Of a DNA stretch of 64,000 nt, positions 1 to 13,800 are shown in pieces. The notes below the pieces were generated by a model. It saw only the letters and a list, made by a program, of their open reading frames with translations. It searched no databases and was not told the origin of the DNA. Position 1 is the first letter of the stretch. Each line of letters begins with the position of its first letter. The stretch comes from Amoebophrya sp. A120 (taxonomy: Eukaryota; Sar; Dinophyceae; Syndiniales; Amoebophryaceae). The position numbers and the translations under genes were made by a program. Where the stretch lies: contig CAJINV010000016.1 of NCBI GenBank assembly GCA_905178155.1, forward strand, positions 1 to 64,000. Direction: 5' to 3'.

Positions 1-1156
1 TCCTGATCTTTCCTGCTTCGCTTCCCCTTGTATCCGCCCCTGTAGAATCAGGTCTATACCCCTTTTACTTTTCTTCAGTCGTTTAATTATGTTATGTTGT
101 TTTCTTACTCGCTGTTGCTTACTACTGGACTGCCCGTTCCTTTTACCCCCTCTTGCATGCGTCCCTGTAGGCTTAGATCCCTACCCTTTTATCCTGCTTC
201 TTCCCTCTAAGTCTGTTCGCTTTACTTTTGCAACCTTTGTAGCGCTAGTTGCGGATCCCGCGTACTCGCAGGGGCTTTGTTTTTTCCGCCTTGCCAGCGG
301 GTTTGTCCGGGGGGGCGCGACAGTCTTTGGGGATTCTGGCACTTGACGTTCACCAACGAGTTGCCGGCGGGGCGTTGCACAACTTTTCCTACTACACCCC
401 TGCGGTCCGACGACCAACTTCGTGTTGATTTTCCCCGATTCAGATGGGCGCTTTTTTCTGCTGCTGTCTTTCCGGCGAACACCTCTTGGTGCTCGTCAGT
501 CTGCCAGAGCTTGTTTACATGCGCGCGCTATCTGGTGGCGGTGAAAATGTGCCACGAACGCGGTGCTCGCGACCTCATCTATTCGTTCTTTCTCACTCGG
601 GTTCCGCAGTTGATATGAATGACATTTATATGTTTGTCGGAGGCTGGTTCGTTGTCTGCGGAGTTCCATTATGGCGTCAATCTGTAGATAGTTTTGGGTC
701 AGGTCTGCTAATCCTGGCAAGTAGTTTCATTCGGCGCCGGGGCTCTAAACAACTTACCTGTTCCTCAGCGCTATTGCGCTCGCTACAGCTCTGCTTGGAA
801 AAAATATTTTACAGTTTGGCCTCCGCTTGTGGAAGGTCGACGATTCGCGCCTGCTCTGCTCTGCTAGCCGCGCGGTACTCTTCAAGTTCGTGTGGGCTCC
901 TGGTGCTGCGATCACCGTCGGGAGCTAAACAACATGAGAACATAAGGACGTCGGTGCTTGAGAGCTATTTAGTATTCGACTTCTTACTACGTTTTGATCC
1001 TTTTGCATCCCTCACGCACGACCAGGATCTTTGTGTAGTTCGAAGCCCGCCGAAATTTTGCGAGCGGATTTAGCTTTCTCACCCCCTCGAAAAAAGGGGA
1101 GTCTCCTGACCCTTATGGTCGTCCCTGCCGCCGGTGGTAGCGTGCGCGTCGCCACT

Positions 1157-1206
1157 CTGATCTGATCTGATCTGATCTATGTAGGTTATCTCTCTCTCTC
1201 TCTCTT
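1157..1206. repeat. TGATC and CT microsatellites
   Basis: A short run of TGATC units is followed within a few bases by a run of CT dinucleotides. Confidence 0.8.
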
Positions 1207-1219
1207 TTCTAACTCTTGT

Positions 1220-1520
1220 TCAGACCACACGATAACTGCACGTCGTGGTCTACGAGTTAGTTTTAGATATTTTTGAACAAGGCGGCTGCTACGCATCTTC
1301 ATCTATGGGTGGAGAAGATTATGACTGGCTGCATGATGTTGAAGCTAAGAAGACCGATGGCGCGTGTTTCTTCCTAAAGCACAGCGTCGCTTGATGTCAT
1401 GGATGAAAAACTACATCCCGGAAAGTGAGCAAGTCTCTTCTCCTTCATCTCCCCCGGCTTTGGAGGCTTTACCAAATTTTGCTGTTGTTCCAGGAGGTCG
1501 CGCCAGCTGTTTATGTTTTT
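1220..1520. repeat. Dispersed intergenic repeat R1, copy 1
   Basis: This stretch resembles 18462-18700 and 22184-22760. It begins with a hairpin at 1222-1251 whose arms are AGACCAC and GTGGTCT. It then shares the words GAACAAGGCGGCT and TGATGTTGAAGCTAAGAAGA with the copy at 22.2 kb, and CTTCTCCTTCATCT and ACCAAAT with the copy at 18.5 kb. Function is unknown. Confidence 0.7.
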
Positions 1521-1812
1521 TTGGTTACACCCCCGAAGTCTAGCATCAAGCGCGAACGCAACCTCAAGCTGTTTGCGGTACTAGTTCTCTTCTTTGCACG
1601 ACCGAATTCTATCTTGTTCTTACGGAGACCTTTCGCTTGGTTTCGTCCGTCGTTCGTGAAGATGAAAATGCAAATGGCTGCCGGCTAGTGTTGTTTGCGT
1701 CGTTCGTACAAATGCAAGGCTGTTCTTCACTTTCTGGAACGGTGTTATTTCCAGCATGAGCATCGCCTGCAAAAGATAAACATTTACATTTTTGCGGCGC
1801 GTACAGCGCTGA

Positions 1813-4800
1813 ATGACCGGCGCACCAGAAGATGCAATGGAAAAGATGCTGCCTCAACAACCAGCACCGAGGACGTGGTCCGCCGTGCAAGGACTTGGTG
1901 CTAGTACCAAAAAGCCCAAGAAAAATAATAAAAACCCTCTTTCTGCTCACAACAAGGAAGTACTACGTCAGGCCACGACGACACTGCATGCGGATGCCGC
2001 AACCAGCACGGAAACCCTCTCTGAGACCCTGCCCAGCCTCGCGGTGCAGCGCGAGCAGGCGGAGCAGGAGATGCTGCTGGATTTCCCTTTTGATTTACGG
2101 AGAACGCAGTTAATCGCCAGGTTGTTCGAGCTGGTGCAAGACCACGCGGAAGAGAAGTCCACGGTGGTGCAACAAGATGTCGCGCAACTCTTTCTCTGTA
2201 TTCACAGGAAATAATTTCCCCTGCACGTACAAATGCTATTTCCGCATGACAAAACTTGCCTCCAATCTGAGTCAGCATGACAGGAAGTTGGTTCGGCACA
2301 CTCCAAGTGAAAAATAGCGCAACCTGTCATGCATTTTGCACATGTGCCGCAGGAAATTGGTATGGCATACTCTCCGCCGGGATTCTCGAGGCCAACGTGT
2401 ACTTCTACCAGAGTGAAGAGATTGACCAGGGGTGCGTGATCGGCCCCAGTGTCTCCTTACAGGAAGTCGTGCAGCAGTTTATGAAATGTAAAAATGTCTG
2501 GGTCTGGAAGAATGCACGTTTGTCATGCTTGTCTGGCATGACTCGGGAATCTGTGTTGCATAGGCACGAAAAAGCCTTCTTACCTGTCATGCAAAAACGC
2601 AGTTTGCCATGCGGAATACGTAAGACATGGCAGCCAAAAAATTTGTGATGCATAGCTGTGTATTGCAGTACGTCTATCATTCATTTTTAGCATTACAAGT
2701 TTCCAGACCCAGACATTTTTACATTTGATACAGTTGTTGGTACAGCAGAACGAGAGCAGCAGCTTTCAAGGCCTAGAAAATATCCTGTGCAAAAGTATCG
2801 TATTCGTATAAATGCAAGTCTTGCATTACAAATCTTCTTCTTGAGGCAAATCCGCATTACAAATTTTATTTCTCATGCTGAGGAAATTTGTGATGCATTT
2901 ATACGAGTACGATACTTTTGCAATTCATAGAAAATGGTGGTGGTGAGCAAAATGACCCCCTAGATCACGATCCTTTCGTGTTAGACGACCGCTTATGTAT
3001 CACCCAGGAGCTCTTCGAGTCCTTACTGCAAGAGATGACAAACCTCGAGCTGGCACAATGCGTCGACGCGGTACTGGATCACGCATTGCAAATGGAGACC
3101 AGTTGGGGGATCAGCTGTCCGATCCACAACAGCGGTCATCTTCCAGGTGGTCAACACGGGACCACGACGAGTTCATCGCTGAAGCTAAAAGGTGCAAACG
3201 GGATCGCCCTCTATGAAAACGACCTTTTCCTGGCGGACTCGATGTCGCATGCCATATTTCGCATCAGAAACTGGAGCGGAAATAATAATGGGGGAGCGAG
3301 TTCTTTGGGAAATAACCTGACGAATCGAAATAGCAGTACTGCTGGAGTGACCGGGTTGGCGGGAGGAGGTGGTGTTGGGAACAACAATCTTCCTGGTATT
3401 CTTGCACTTGCTGAATCCACCATCAATGCGGTCCTCATCACGTTGAGAGTTCTTGTTGTAGTCAGAGTCTCTGTACGAGAACGAGTACGACCTGCTGCGC
3501 TTAAAAATCTACTGGTGATGTTGTAGACTGTTGACTACGTCGTACTGCCGCGTTACTTGTTCGTCAAACATAGTTCTTTACTTCATCGATGATCTTTCAG
3601 TAGAAAAATCTCGCCGCTTATGTTTTCCTATTATCCTATCTAAATCAGGCCCCACGTCCTACCAGTTGCACCAGCACGACCACTATCAAGTGTAAAAGTG
3701 TCTGGGTCTGGAAACTTGTAATGCTGGGCGGCGTATCATGAGGAGGCTACAAGTGCTGGCTCAGCATGACAAGTTTCTGAGCTTCTTGGTGTTGCCTATT
3801 CTGCATGACAAACTGCGTTTCTGCATGACAGAAAAATGGGGGTCTTGGGTAATGTGCATGACAAATTTAAGAGTCATGTGAGACAAGCATGACAAACTTG
3901 CATTCTTCCAGACCCAGACATTTTTACAGTTGATAACCACCGGTCGGGCTCTACCACGACCAGCGGGGGCAGCAGCGCGACCGGCAGCATTGTGTATATG
4001 AAATGCAAAAGCATCGTACTAGTAGAAATCGCATGACAAATTCTCTCAGCATGAAAAATGGAATCTGTAATGTGGATTTAGGTAAAGAAGGAAATTTGTA
4101 ATGCATGACAGCGATTACTACGAGTGCGATACTTTTGCACAGCATTGTGTACAACCCGCACCAGCAATACAGCCCGACGAGCGGGGGCGGGGGCGGTTCT
4201 TTCGGCGGGGGCAACAGCACGTCGAACGCGGCGGCCAATAGTTCGTCGTCACCTTCTCGAGGAGGCGGACATCACCAGCAGCACCCTTTTGCCCACCAGA
4301 ATTCTACTACTTCCTCATCCGCAAGCCAGAACCTCGAGCTTTTCGCGGGTAAACTGAAAAACCCGGGTTTCCGGGACGGCCCGAGAGCCCTGGCCCAGTT
4401 CAACGGCCCCTCTGGGCTGTGCATCTGCCGCAGAACCGAGCAGCTTTACGTCGCGGACACGAGGAACGACAGCATCCGCGCGATCGATTTGATCTCCGGC
4501 CTGGTGCAAACCTTGACGGTGCAGTCGGTGGATTTTATTGGCTTGTCCAACCCAGTGGACATTTGCATAGTGTACGGTGACTTCGACTACGAAGACAATG
4601 AGTCCTCCGACAACAACAGTTCTGGAGATGAGGAAAATAACCGGCTGAATGGAAACAACTCCGATGGTGGCAACATACGAGAAGGTACAACCGCTCCCCC
4701 TACTGCTACCGCTCATTTGTCATGCAAAATCCCAATATATGCAGTCGCTCTCGCTGCCTCATAGTCATATCACTACAGTTTGCGTAACAAATTCCGGAAC

Positions 4801-7800
4801 AAGCCGAAACAGTACTACACTGGGCGCACCAAATTTGTCATGCGTAGGCTTTACGCGTGCTGGTGTTTGTATTCGTATTGCTGTACATGCTAAAAAAATG
4901 ATGGGGAGGCGGGGAAGTCCGAGTTGTGCATCTTCATACAAGAATTCTGACGACGAGAACGATAACGCGAACAAACCGAGGCTGGAGCAGATCCAGGAGG
5001 AGGACTCCGCCGAAGTGGAACTGGAAGACGCGTCCGAGCAATTCGCGAACGCTGGGGGGGCTGGCGGGTTATCCGGGTCGATTATGGAAGCGGCTAGCAG
5101 CAGGCGGAGAATGATGTCGGACTTGTACAACATATCAAATGCAAATATGTCTGGATCTGGAAAGGAGGAACTTGTAATGCGTGTCATGCATACCAATACC
5201 TGGAAAATCTGTGTTGCATGAGCAGCAAATGGGCTCCTGCTTCCCTTGTCATGCAAAAACGCAGTTTGTAATGCGTGTTAGGCATTAGTGGCGCTTGCTT
5301 CGGAAGCTTGTCATGCTTCGCTGCCATTGAAAGCGTTGCAATCATGCGCAACTCAGCATGACAGGGTTCCAGACCCAGACATATTTACATTTCGTACAAC
5401 AGGCGGCGGTCCGCGAGGTTCAGCTTAGCGGATGAGTACGGCATTACGCCTATCGTATTTAAAAACGTTCCCAACCCATAGGATAGTCGTAATGCAAATC
5501 TGCATGCTGGAAATGTTTCTCATGCGGAGCCCCATGCGAAGCATTCTCTAGCCACGTTTTGGAATTTGTCATGCTCCAATCAGCATGATATACTAAATCT
5601 GTAATGCTGCTGAGCTAGCTCAAACAGCACGACACTACGACTCCAAATTTGTCATGCGAAACAGCCAAAGCTTGTGGATTTGTCTAGCCGATTCCCCATC
5701 TTGACCATGGGGTGGGGACGTTTTTACGTAGGATAACGCCGAGTGGGAAGTCGTCTGTCCGGACGAGCCGGAGGACCTCCCGGGCGTACACCTCTTATCC
5801 TGTGCAAAAGTATCGTATTCGTAGTAATCCCATTCATGCATTACAAATTTCTTTCTCAAGTTAAATCCGCATTACAAATTTCCTTTCTCATGCTGAGGAA
5901 ATTTGTATTGCAATTCATACTTACTAGTACGATACTTCTCCACAGGATACCTCTGATTCGATGACAACGACGAGAAGAACGTCTCTCAATCTATTAGACC
6001 ACACGAGCGGGAACGTGATCGACAGTCTGCGAGAGTTGTCCGGGGTTATCAAGTGTAAATAGTGTCTGGGTCTGGAAGAGTGCATGTTTGTCATGCTTGT
6101 CTGCCATGACTCTCAAATCTGTCACGCACGTTACCCAAGAGCGCCATTTTTCTGTGATGTAGAAACGCAGTTTGTCATGCAGAATAGGCAACACATAGAA
6201 GAAGCTCAGAAACTTGTCATGCTGAGCGAGCACTTGTGGCCTCCTCACGATACGCCACCCAGCAGCACAAGTTTCCAGACCCAGACGCATTTGCATTTGA
6301 TAGGAGTGGCGAATTCCCAATTCGACAAGCTGCCCGTATGGGATTCTCAATTGTTACATTCTCAACTGTTACAGGAATTTGTCATGCAAAAGCACCATCA
6401 TCATCCTCACGATCAAGCTACTCCGCATGACAAATTTGGCAAGGCCTAAAGCGCGCCTAAATCTGTGCGGAATTCGTAATGCTACAGGTGCAACCTTCCC
6501 CCTTGTACTTTTCCAATTCTTGCATCACAAGTTCATGTAACAGTTCTTGAGAATGTAACAGTTGAGAACGCCATAGCCCGACCTGGCGATTGCTTGCGAC
6601 CACTCGGTTTTTGTGATTAAACGGTCTGGCACTTTGGAAATGTCCTTCGTCGCGGGGAACATTTTATCCAGGAGAAAACACCCATCCCCCCATCCATTGG
6701 TTGCATGACAAACAAAGGAGCTTATTCATGTTTTGCATGACAAATTGGATGGGGATGGGTGTTTTTTTCTGGATGCGTTTCCGAATACGGCTACAAGGAC
6801 GCGGCGAAGGGTTCGGACGCGCGGTTTAGCCAGATCCGGGGAATTTGCTCGATTCGGAATTCTATCAACTGCAACCTTATCGTACTAGTTAATGAATTGC
6901 AATACTTACAAAGTGACTCCGCATTAAGGATATCCGATATTCAAGTTTGTAGTTTGGATTTACCTTAGCAGCGTAGAGTTGAGTTGTAGTGCATAAGTGG
7001 AACTACTACGAGTACGACTACGTCGGTACTTTTGCATTGGATAAGTTCCGTCTTCGTCGCTGACCATTGGAACAACGCGGTCCGGTGTATCTATCCAGTG
7101 AAAATATGTCTGGGTCTGGAAACTTGTGATGCTGGCTTGGGAATGGTGGACACACTGCAATACGCAGCCAAACATGACAAATTCTTAAGCTGCTATGTGT
7201 TCTTGCGAGGTCTGCATGTGCAGGGCAAACTGCGGCTGCGAGTTCTGCATGGCAGACTGGGGTTTTGCACGGGAGGCAAGAGACTCTCATCCTGCTCATG
7301 CATCACAGAGGTAGGAGTCATGAGAGACAAGCATGACAAACTTCTACTCTTCCAGACCCAGCAGATCGATATTTGCAATGCATAGCATCAATTTGAAAAC
7401 CACGGGGGTCGACACGGTCATGGACTTTGAGCCAAACGGGCCGCTTATCTTGAGTAAAAATGTCCTCATACCAGAGTTGTCATGCAAATGCGCAATGAGA
7501 GCAACATTTGTAATGCGCGTCTCCATGAAAGGCACTTCCACTCGTGTTTTGGACTTTGTAATGCTGTAGGCAGGATGGGAGGCTGGATTTCTCATCCGGC
7601 TTCCCTTGCTAACCAGCACTACACTGCAGATGGAAGCTTTTCATGCGCAGCGCCCAAAACTTGGAGATTTGTGTTGCTGATTTACCAACTTGACTATGGG
7701 GTGGGGACGTTTTTACACAGAATACCGCTGAAACTGACAGCCTCCGACTCTGGGTATTTGTACGTTCTGGACTCCGACACAATTCACATGTGCAACATTT

Positions 7801-10800
7801 TGAAAATCTGTTCGGTGCAGCGGGAAAATCTGAGCACGTCCGGAGTTATCCACAGTAAATTTCCCGTACACGTGCAAATGCGGTCTCTGCATGGCAAGAC
7901 TTGGCTTCGATCCTAGTTTAATAGCATGACAAGTTTCACACTCCAAATTGGGGAAATTTGTGATGCATCTTGTACATGTACGGGAATGGGAAATTTGTAT
8001 TGCATAGGAGTGAATGGAAGCTCACTGGGCACCTTGTCGTTCCAGAACTTGCAGAAGCAAACGCTTTCTGGCATCGGAAATCATGCTGCTGGTGCAAGCA
8101 ATACAAGAAGCAGCATCGGTGGAGCTGCCGGTGGTCCTGTGCCGCCGACAACTGGAGCTGTATCTACTGCATCGCCCGCCGTCGGTGGTGGTGTGAGCAA
8201 GGGCACTTTGCTGGGGGGAAAGAGTCCCATTCTCTCCGCTAGGAAGCTTTCCTTCACACCGAACCTGAACACGAAGACCGAGAATAACGAGAACACCTCC
8301 TCCGCCAGCAGCTCTAGCGGCGGTGCAGAGACGACCAGTGCTGACAGCAACCAACTTAACGTCAACAGGAACCAACCCCGGTCCGGGTCCTTCTTAGACG
8401 CGAATTGGCGCACTGTATGATGATTTGCAAATATGTCTGGGTCTGGAAGATCCTAAACTTGTGATGCTGTCTCTGGATTCTAAACAAAATTGTGTAGCAT
8501 GACCAGCAAGATGAGGGCTCCAGTTTGATGTCCTACGCGGAGAGGGCATTTCTCATGCGGTAGAGGCATCGCATAGCCGTCTGAAAATCTGTGATGCTAG
8601 GACATGCATCACAGACATCATGGGTCATGCAAAATGTGCATGTTGACAAACCTGGCAATCTTCCAGACACAGACATATTTGTAGTTGACACACTGCCACG
8701 GATCACAAGAGTTTTCAGGATATGCTGTGCCAAAGTATCGTACTCGTAGTAATCGCAGTCATGCATTACAAATTTTTTTGTCAATGTAACTCCGCATTAC
8801 AAATTTCATTTCTCATGCTGAGGGAATTTGTCATGCATTTATACGAGTACGATACTTTTGCAATTCATACAGGAAGAACGGAAACGAAAGCTGTCCGCGG
8901 CTGCAGTGGAGTTCAATTTTGCCGCGGCGGCCGCGGGCACCATGGTAGCAGGTGGTGGACGAGGAGTTCCTCTTGGTGCGTCAACTTCTTCTACGGGAAA
9001 AATATATGCTGGTACTTCGACTTCCTTTCCCACCCCATGCACAGTGCCCAAAGTCGTCGTATCGGTACTACCCGCAGGATCAGCAGCTGCATCTACTTTC
9101 CATGCCGGAGCGACCGGCGCAGGAGCAGGTTCACAAACTGCGCCCCACGGCGCAGCTGTGGTTGGTTTCTCACTGGACGACGATGATGACGATGATGAAG
9201 AAGACAGCGAGACGGAAAACGATTCGCGTTCGGAATCCGCGGTAAGCTCCAGAACATCCAAGACAACCTCCACTACAAACAAGAACAACCAAGGAATAAA
9301 TGGTAATGGAAATGAAAGCTCGACGTCCACCTCCAAGGTCGTCGTGGATACCGATACCAAGAACAATCCACCGAATGGAGCGGTCGTTTCGATTGTGCAA
9401 GTGCAGGTGCCCGGGTCACCGGTGAAAAGCAAGAGTCATTTATCGGCGTCGGCGGAAGTAGGCTCAGCTGGCTCATCTAGTACGGGCAAAAGCGCCAGCT
9501 GCAATGGTCCTCTACTACAGGACGTCGCAGGAGATCAGCATAGTCCTCGCGATGCATCTTCATCAAAGACTGTTCAAAATAACCTGAACCTCCTTCAACC
9601 TGTCAACTCCTCCGCGTCCAATGCCTCCAGTTCCCGCCGTGGCAGTTTTTCCGATCCTTCGATTCTCAACGCCCCGAACCTCCCCGGTTTCAACCCAAAC
9701 AACTTGACCAATATGAACTGCAAAAGTATCGTACTCGTATAAATGCATTACAAATCTTCTCAGCATGAGAAATAAAATTTGCAATGCGGATTTGACTTAG
9801 CGAAAAGATTTGTAATGCTTGATTGGAATACGAGTACGATACTTTTGCACAGGATAACCAACCACGGGGACCAAAACGCGAATTTGCTCATGATGCCAAA
9901 TCATCAAATGTAAAAATGTCTGGGTCTGGAAGAATGCAACTTGTAATGCGTATTTCAGAACACAGAAAAGTCTCTCATGCATACGTAGCAAAAGCTGCCC
10001 ACTTTCTGTCAGCAAAGTAGGGGACTTGTCATGCGGATTCGGCATTGCGGAAGCTTCTCGAAACCTGTGATGCTAGAGCTTCCATGCCAGACCTTCTGTG
10101 TCATGCAAAAACAGCATGACTCTTCCAGACCCAGACATTTTTACATTTGATACAAATTCGAACAACAGCTCACAACTTTTGGGCGGCGCAAATACCGCCG
10201 GAACGACTTTGCTAAACAACTCAGCGGCGAATTCCAACATCACAAAACGCGGGTCGTCCGCCCCCGTGGTTCCAGTTGCGTTGCGATCACTCGTCCCCGG
10301 CGCCAGTCTCCATCTATGACAGTGCACAACTCGTCCCCCTCCCCCTCATTTGTCATGCAAAATACCCAATCCGCCCTTTGCCTCTTGGCACTGTTTGCAT
10401 GACAAGTTCTGGTAGCCCAAATAGCACTACAATTTGTCATGCAAAAATCGGCACTCTTGCTGATGCTTGTATTGCTGTTCATGCTATACAAATGAGGGGG
10501 AGGGGGAGTTGTGCGCTGTCATAACATCCTGCTTTGTTGCAAATGTCCACGGCCCGAGAACCGGTCAAGGAGGGCTGTATGCATTGCAAAACCAAAAGTA
10601 TCGTACTCGTATAAATGCACTACAAATTTTCTCAGCATGAGAAATAGAATTTGTAATGCAGGTTTATCCTAAGAAAAGGACTTGTAATGCATGACTGCAA
10701 TTACTACGAGTACGATACTTTTGCACAGGATAGGCTTTTCCGGATCGCAATTCCGTGTCTCCGTTGCGTCTTCGGTTTCCGACGGGGACAACGAGGGCGA

Positions 10801-13800
10801 TTCCGTCGCGTACACAAAATCGATCCAGTCGGGCAACTATCCTGTGCAAAACTATCGTATTCGTATTGCAGTCATGCGTTACAGATCTTCTTCTTAAGGT
10901 AAATCCGGGCATTACAAATTTTATTTCTCATCATGCTGAGGAAATTTGTAATGCATTTATACGAGAAGTGCGATATTACTTTTGCAGTTCATAGCAACCA
11001 CGGAAAGCGGAAAATTGTGGGTGGTACTGGGAATAGAGCCTGGCAAAAAGTCCCGTTCGGGCTGTCAGAGGTGTTGAACCCAGATGCGGCTGGGAACGCG
11101 GGGGGTGGACGTGGCGGGTTGGTATCGCAAGGAAAAATCCCCCCTCCCCTTATTGAAGAGGTAGGCTGTCCTCGAAAATTTGTGTTGCTGATTTGAGGTC
11201 ACAAATCACGTTTGTGCTGCAAGAAGACAAGGGCAGCAGCTTCCGTCCCATTATGGAGCCGGTTTGTCATGCTGTTGCGCCAACATTGCGGAAGCTTTTC
11301 ATGCTAAGCGCCTAAGTCAAAGCCTCTCTACTCCGGCTTGATATGGGTCTGCAGTCCTCTCCAGCAAGACAAACGCGATTTGTGTACTCAAATACTGCAT
11401 CACAGATTTCGTTTTCGATATTTATGGGGAGGGGGGATTTTTCCTCTCAATAGTTGGACTCCCGCAGCTTGAGTTCCACGTCCGGCCCTTCTCCCCATCC
11501 GAGTATTTCGGTGCAGCACAGCCGGTCCAGGAATTTCATCTTCACCGGCGGGCCGATTTTGGGTTCCTCTTTCGGCATTTTAGGTGGCAGTGTCGTTGGT
11601 GGTGGTACAGCTGCCCACGCGCAGAGCATCAATCCGCAAGCCGCTTGGGGCCCGAACTCCATGCCGCTGTGTCTGGCGCTGCACGATCTCGCGAGCGAAG
11701 CCGCCCGGATCGACGACCGGAACCCTCGGTTCTGTGCGCAGCCGTTGGTCATGAAAAGAAGTTCGACAGATATTTTGTGCGGCGGTGCTGGTGGTGGTGG
11801 AGGTGGTGGAAGTGGGTACTATGCTGACCACCAACAGGATCCTTTTCTCCACTACCGGAGGAGCTCGAACAAAGACAAAGCGAGTTCGTCTCGTCGCGGC
11901 AGCAGCAGCGCCCGACATTCGATCAACGCCATGGGAGGTGGGGCAGGACCAGGTCAAAACGCGACCTTTGCCGGCGCGGGCGGAAGTGGTGGCGGTGGCA
12001 CCTCCTCATCCAGGGGTGGAGGCACAAGAACTTCTGATGTTGAGCATGGAAATAAAGCCGCGGCAGCGGGGCCGCCACATCAAGATGAAGACTCTGTGAT
12101 TCACAGAGGCCTAGAAGAAGATTTGCAAGCGTTTTTCCCGGGTATAAAGCTCTTCAAGGACAAAGAAAATTATCCTGAGGAAGACGACTTCGACTCACCA
12201 TCCACCGCAGGCCATCTTCATCTCAATGATCTTGATGTTGACAAAAGCAAAAATGCAAGACCTACTCGTACTCCGCAATATGATGGTGATACCAGCAACG
12301 ACGTAAGAACCGCGGGTTTAGCAACGTCCTCTCAGCACCAGCCGAATCAAAAAACAAGACACCCGCTCTCTCGCCAGCAATCCGGGCTGCAGGTGCACAC
12401 GGCCAACTCGAGCCGGAAACCCAGCGTGACGCTCCAGCAGGGCTTGGGATTCCTGTTGCCACAGCGACGCCCGAGCAACGCGTGGCTTTTGAACAAAGCA
12501 ATGATGATGGGAACAATGCATAATGAGGGTCTGCTCGTCGTACAACCTGGTGGTGGATTAGGTCAGCAACCAGGCAGCTCCTCCTTTCTCAGCCTCGGAA
12601 ATTATTATAGCAGTGGCGCCAACGGCAACGCGGCGATGTCCTCTGTCTACAAAGACCTCCCACGCAGCACCTACGGGCCGACGACGAGGCAAGGGCGGAG
12701 CAATGTCTTCAGCGGTTTTGGTCCTTTCAACTCAAGCTGCATGGTATGCATTGCAAAAGTATCGTACTACGCATATATTGCATCACAAATTTTTTCAAGA
12801 GAAAAAATGCAACTTGTAATGCTATTTCACCTAAAAATTGGGATATTTGTCATGCACGATAGCAATTACAACGAGCGCGATACAACTTTTGCAGTGGATA
12901 CATGGCAAGCTCCACCGTCCACCCGTATGCCGCCAGTGGGATCGTGTGTGGACTGAACGTATCCTGTGCAAAAGTATCGCACTCGTAGTAAATAATTGCG
13001 TTTTTGCATTACAAATTTCTTTCTCAAGGCAAATCAGCATTTACAAATTCCATTTGTAATGCTGAGGAATTTTGATGTAATGCGATTTCTACTAGTACGA
13101 TCAACATGCTTTTGCATTTCATAGAACGGCTACGGCTCGGGTAGCTGCACGACAAATTTGCTGTCCGCCTGTAACGGAACAACGTACTATCCACCCGCGG
13201 GCCACTGTCCGGGCGGGGGTGGTCTGTTTGGAGGAAAGAGCAGCAACGGAATGATGAACGACTTCTACACGCTATTGTGAGGAAAAATCCCCCCTCCCCA
13301 TACCAAAAAAGGGCACTACTGAAAATTTGTGATGCTGATTTGTGACCACAAGTCGTCCATGTATTGCAAGAGGGCAAAGACAGAGAATCAGCCGCGTTTG
13401 GCAGGCTCTTTGTAATGCTGTAGTATCGCCTACAGAGGATATGCCTGCCTTGCTAGGCGCCTACAGAAAAACGCCCCTGCTCAGGCCCTGCATCTGCCTG
13501 CAGTCCTCTACTGCTAGACAGATTGGATTTGTGTACACAAATCCCGCATCACAGATTACCGTTTTGATATGTGGAGGGGAAATTTTTCACTTTGATACAC
13601 GCTCCTCAACCTCCCGCGCCTGTCCCTGTTCGTCGGCTTGAGTTACGAAACAAAAAAACTGCGCCAGTGGACTTAGGTTTCTTCGGGTGACAGCATGACA
13701 AATTTGTTCTGCATGACACAGAAGTCCTGTCATGCAGAATTAGTATGGGATGGAAAACACCTGTACAATAGGAGTTCATGGCTGGCTGGCATGACAAGTG

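Larger units (their letters stand above)
1..1812. other. Intergenic region upstream of the NHL-repeat gene
   Basis: No convincing gene is seen. A 209-codon open frame at 444-1073 has no recognisable motif or hydrophobic pattern and is left out. The stretch holds short microsatellites (a TGATC run near 1157-1180 and a CT run near 1191-1204) and one copy of a dispersed repeat (about 1220-1520) with a hairpin. Confidence 0.6.

Noticed and set aside
444-1073. 209-codon open frame on the + strand
   Set aside because: No domain, no supporting splice context and overlapping frames of similar quality; the residues look like translated non-coding sequence.
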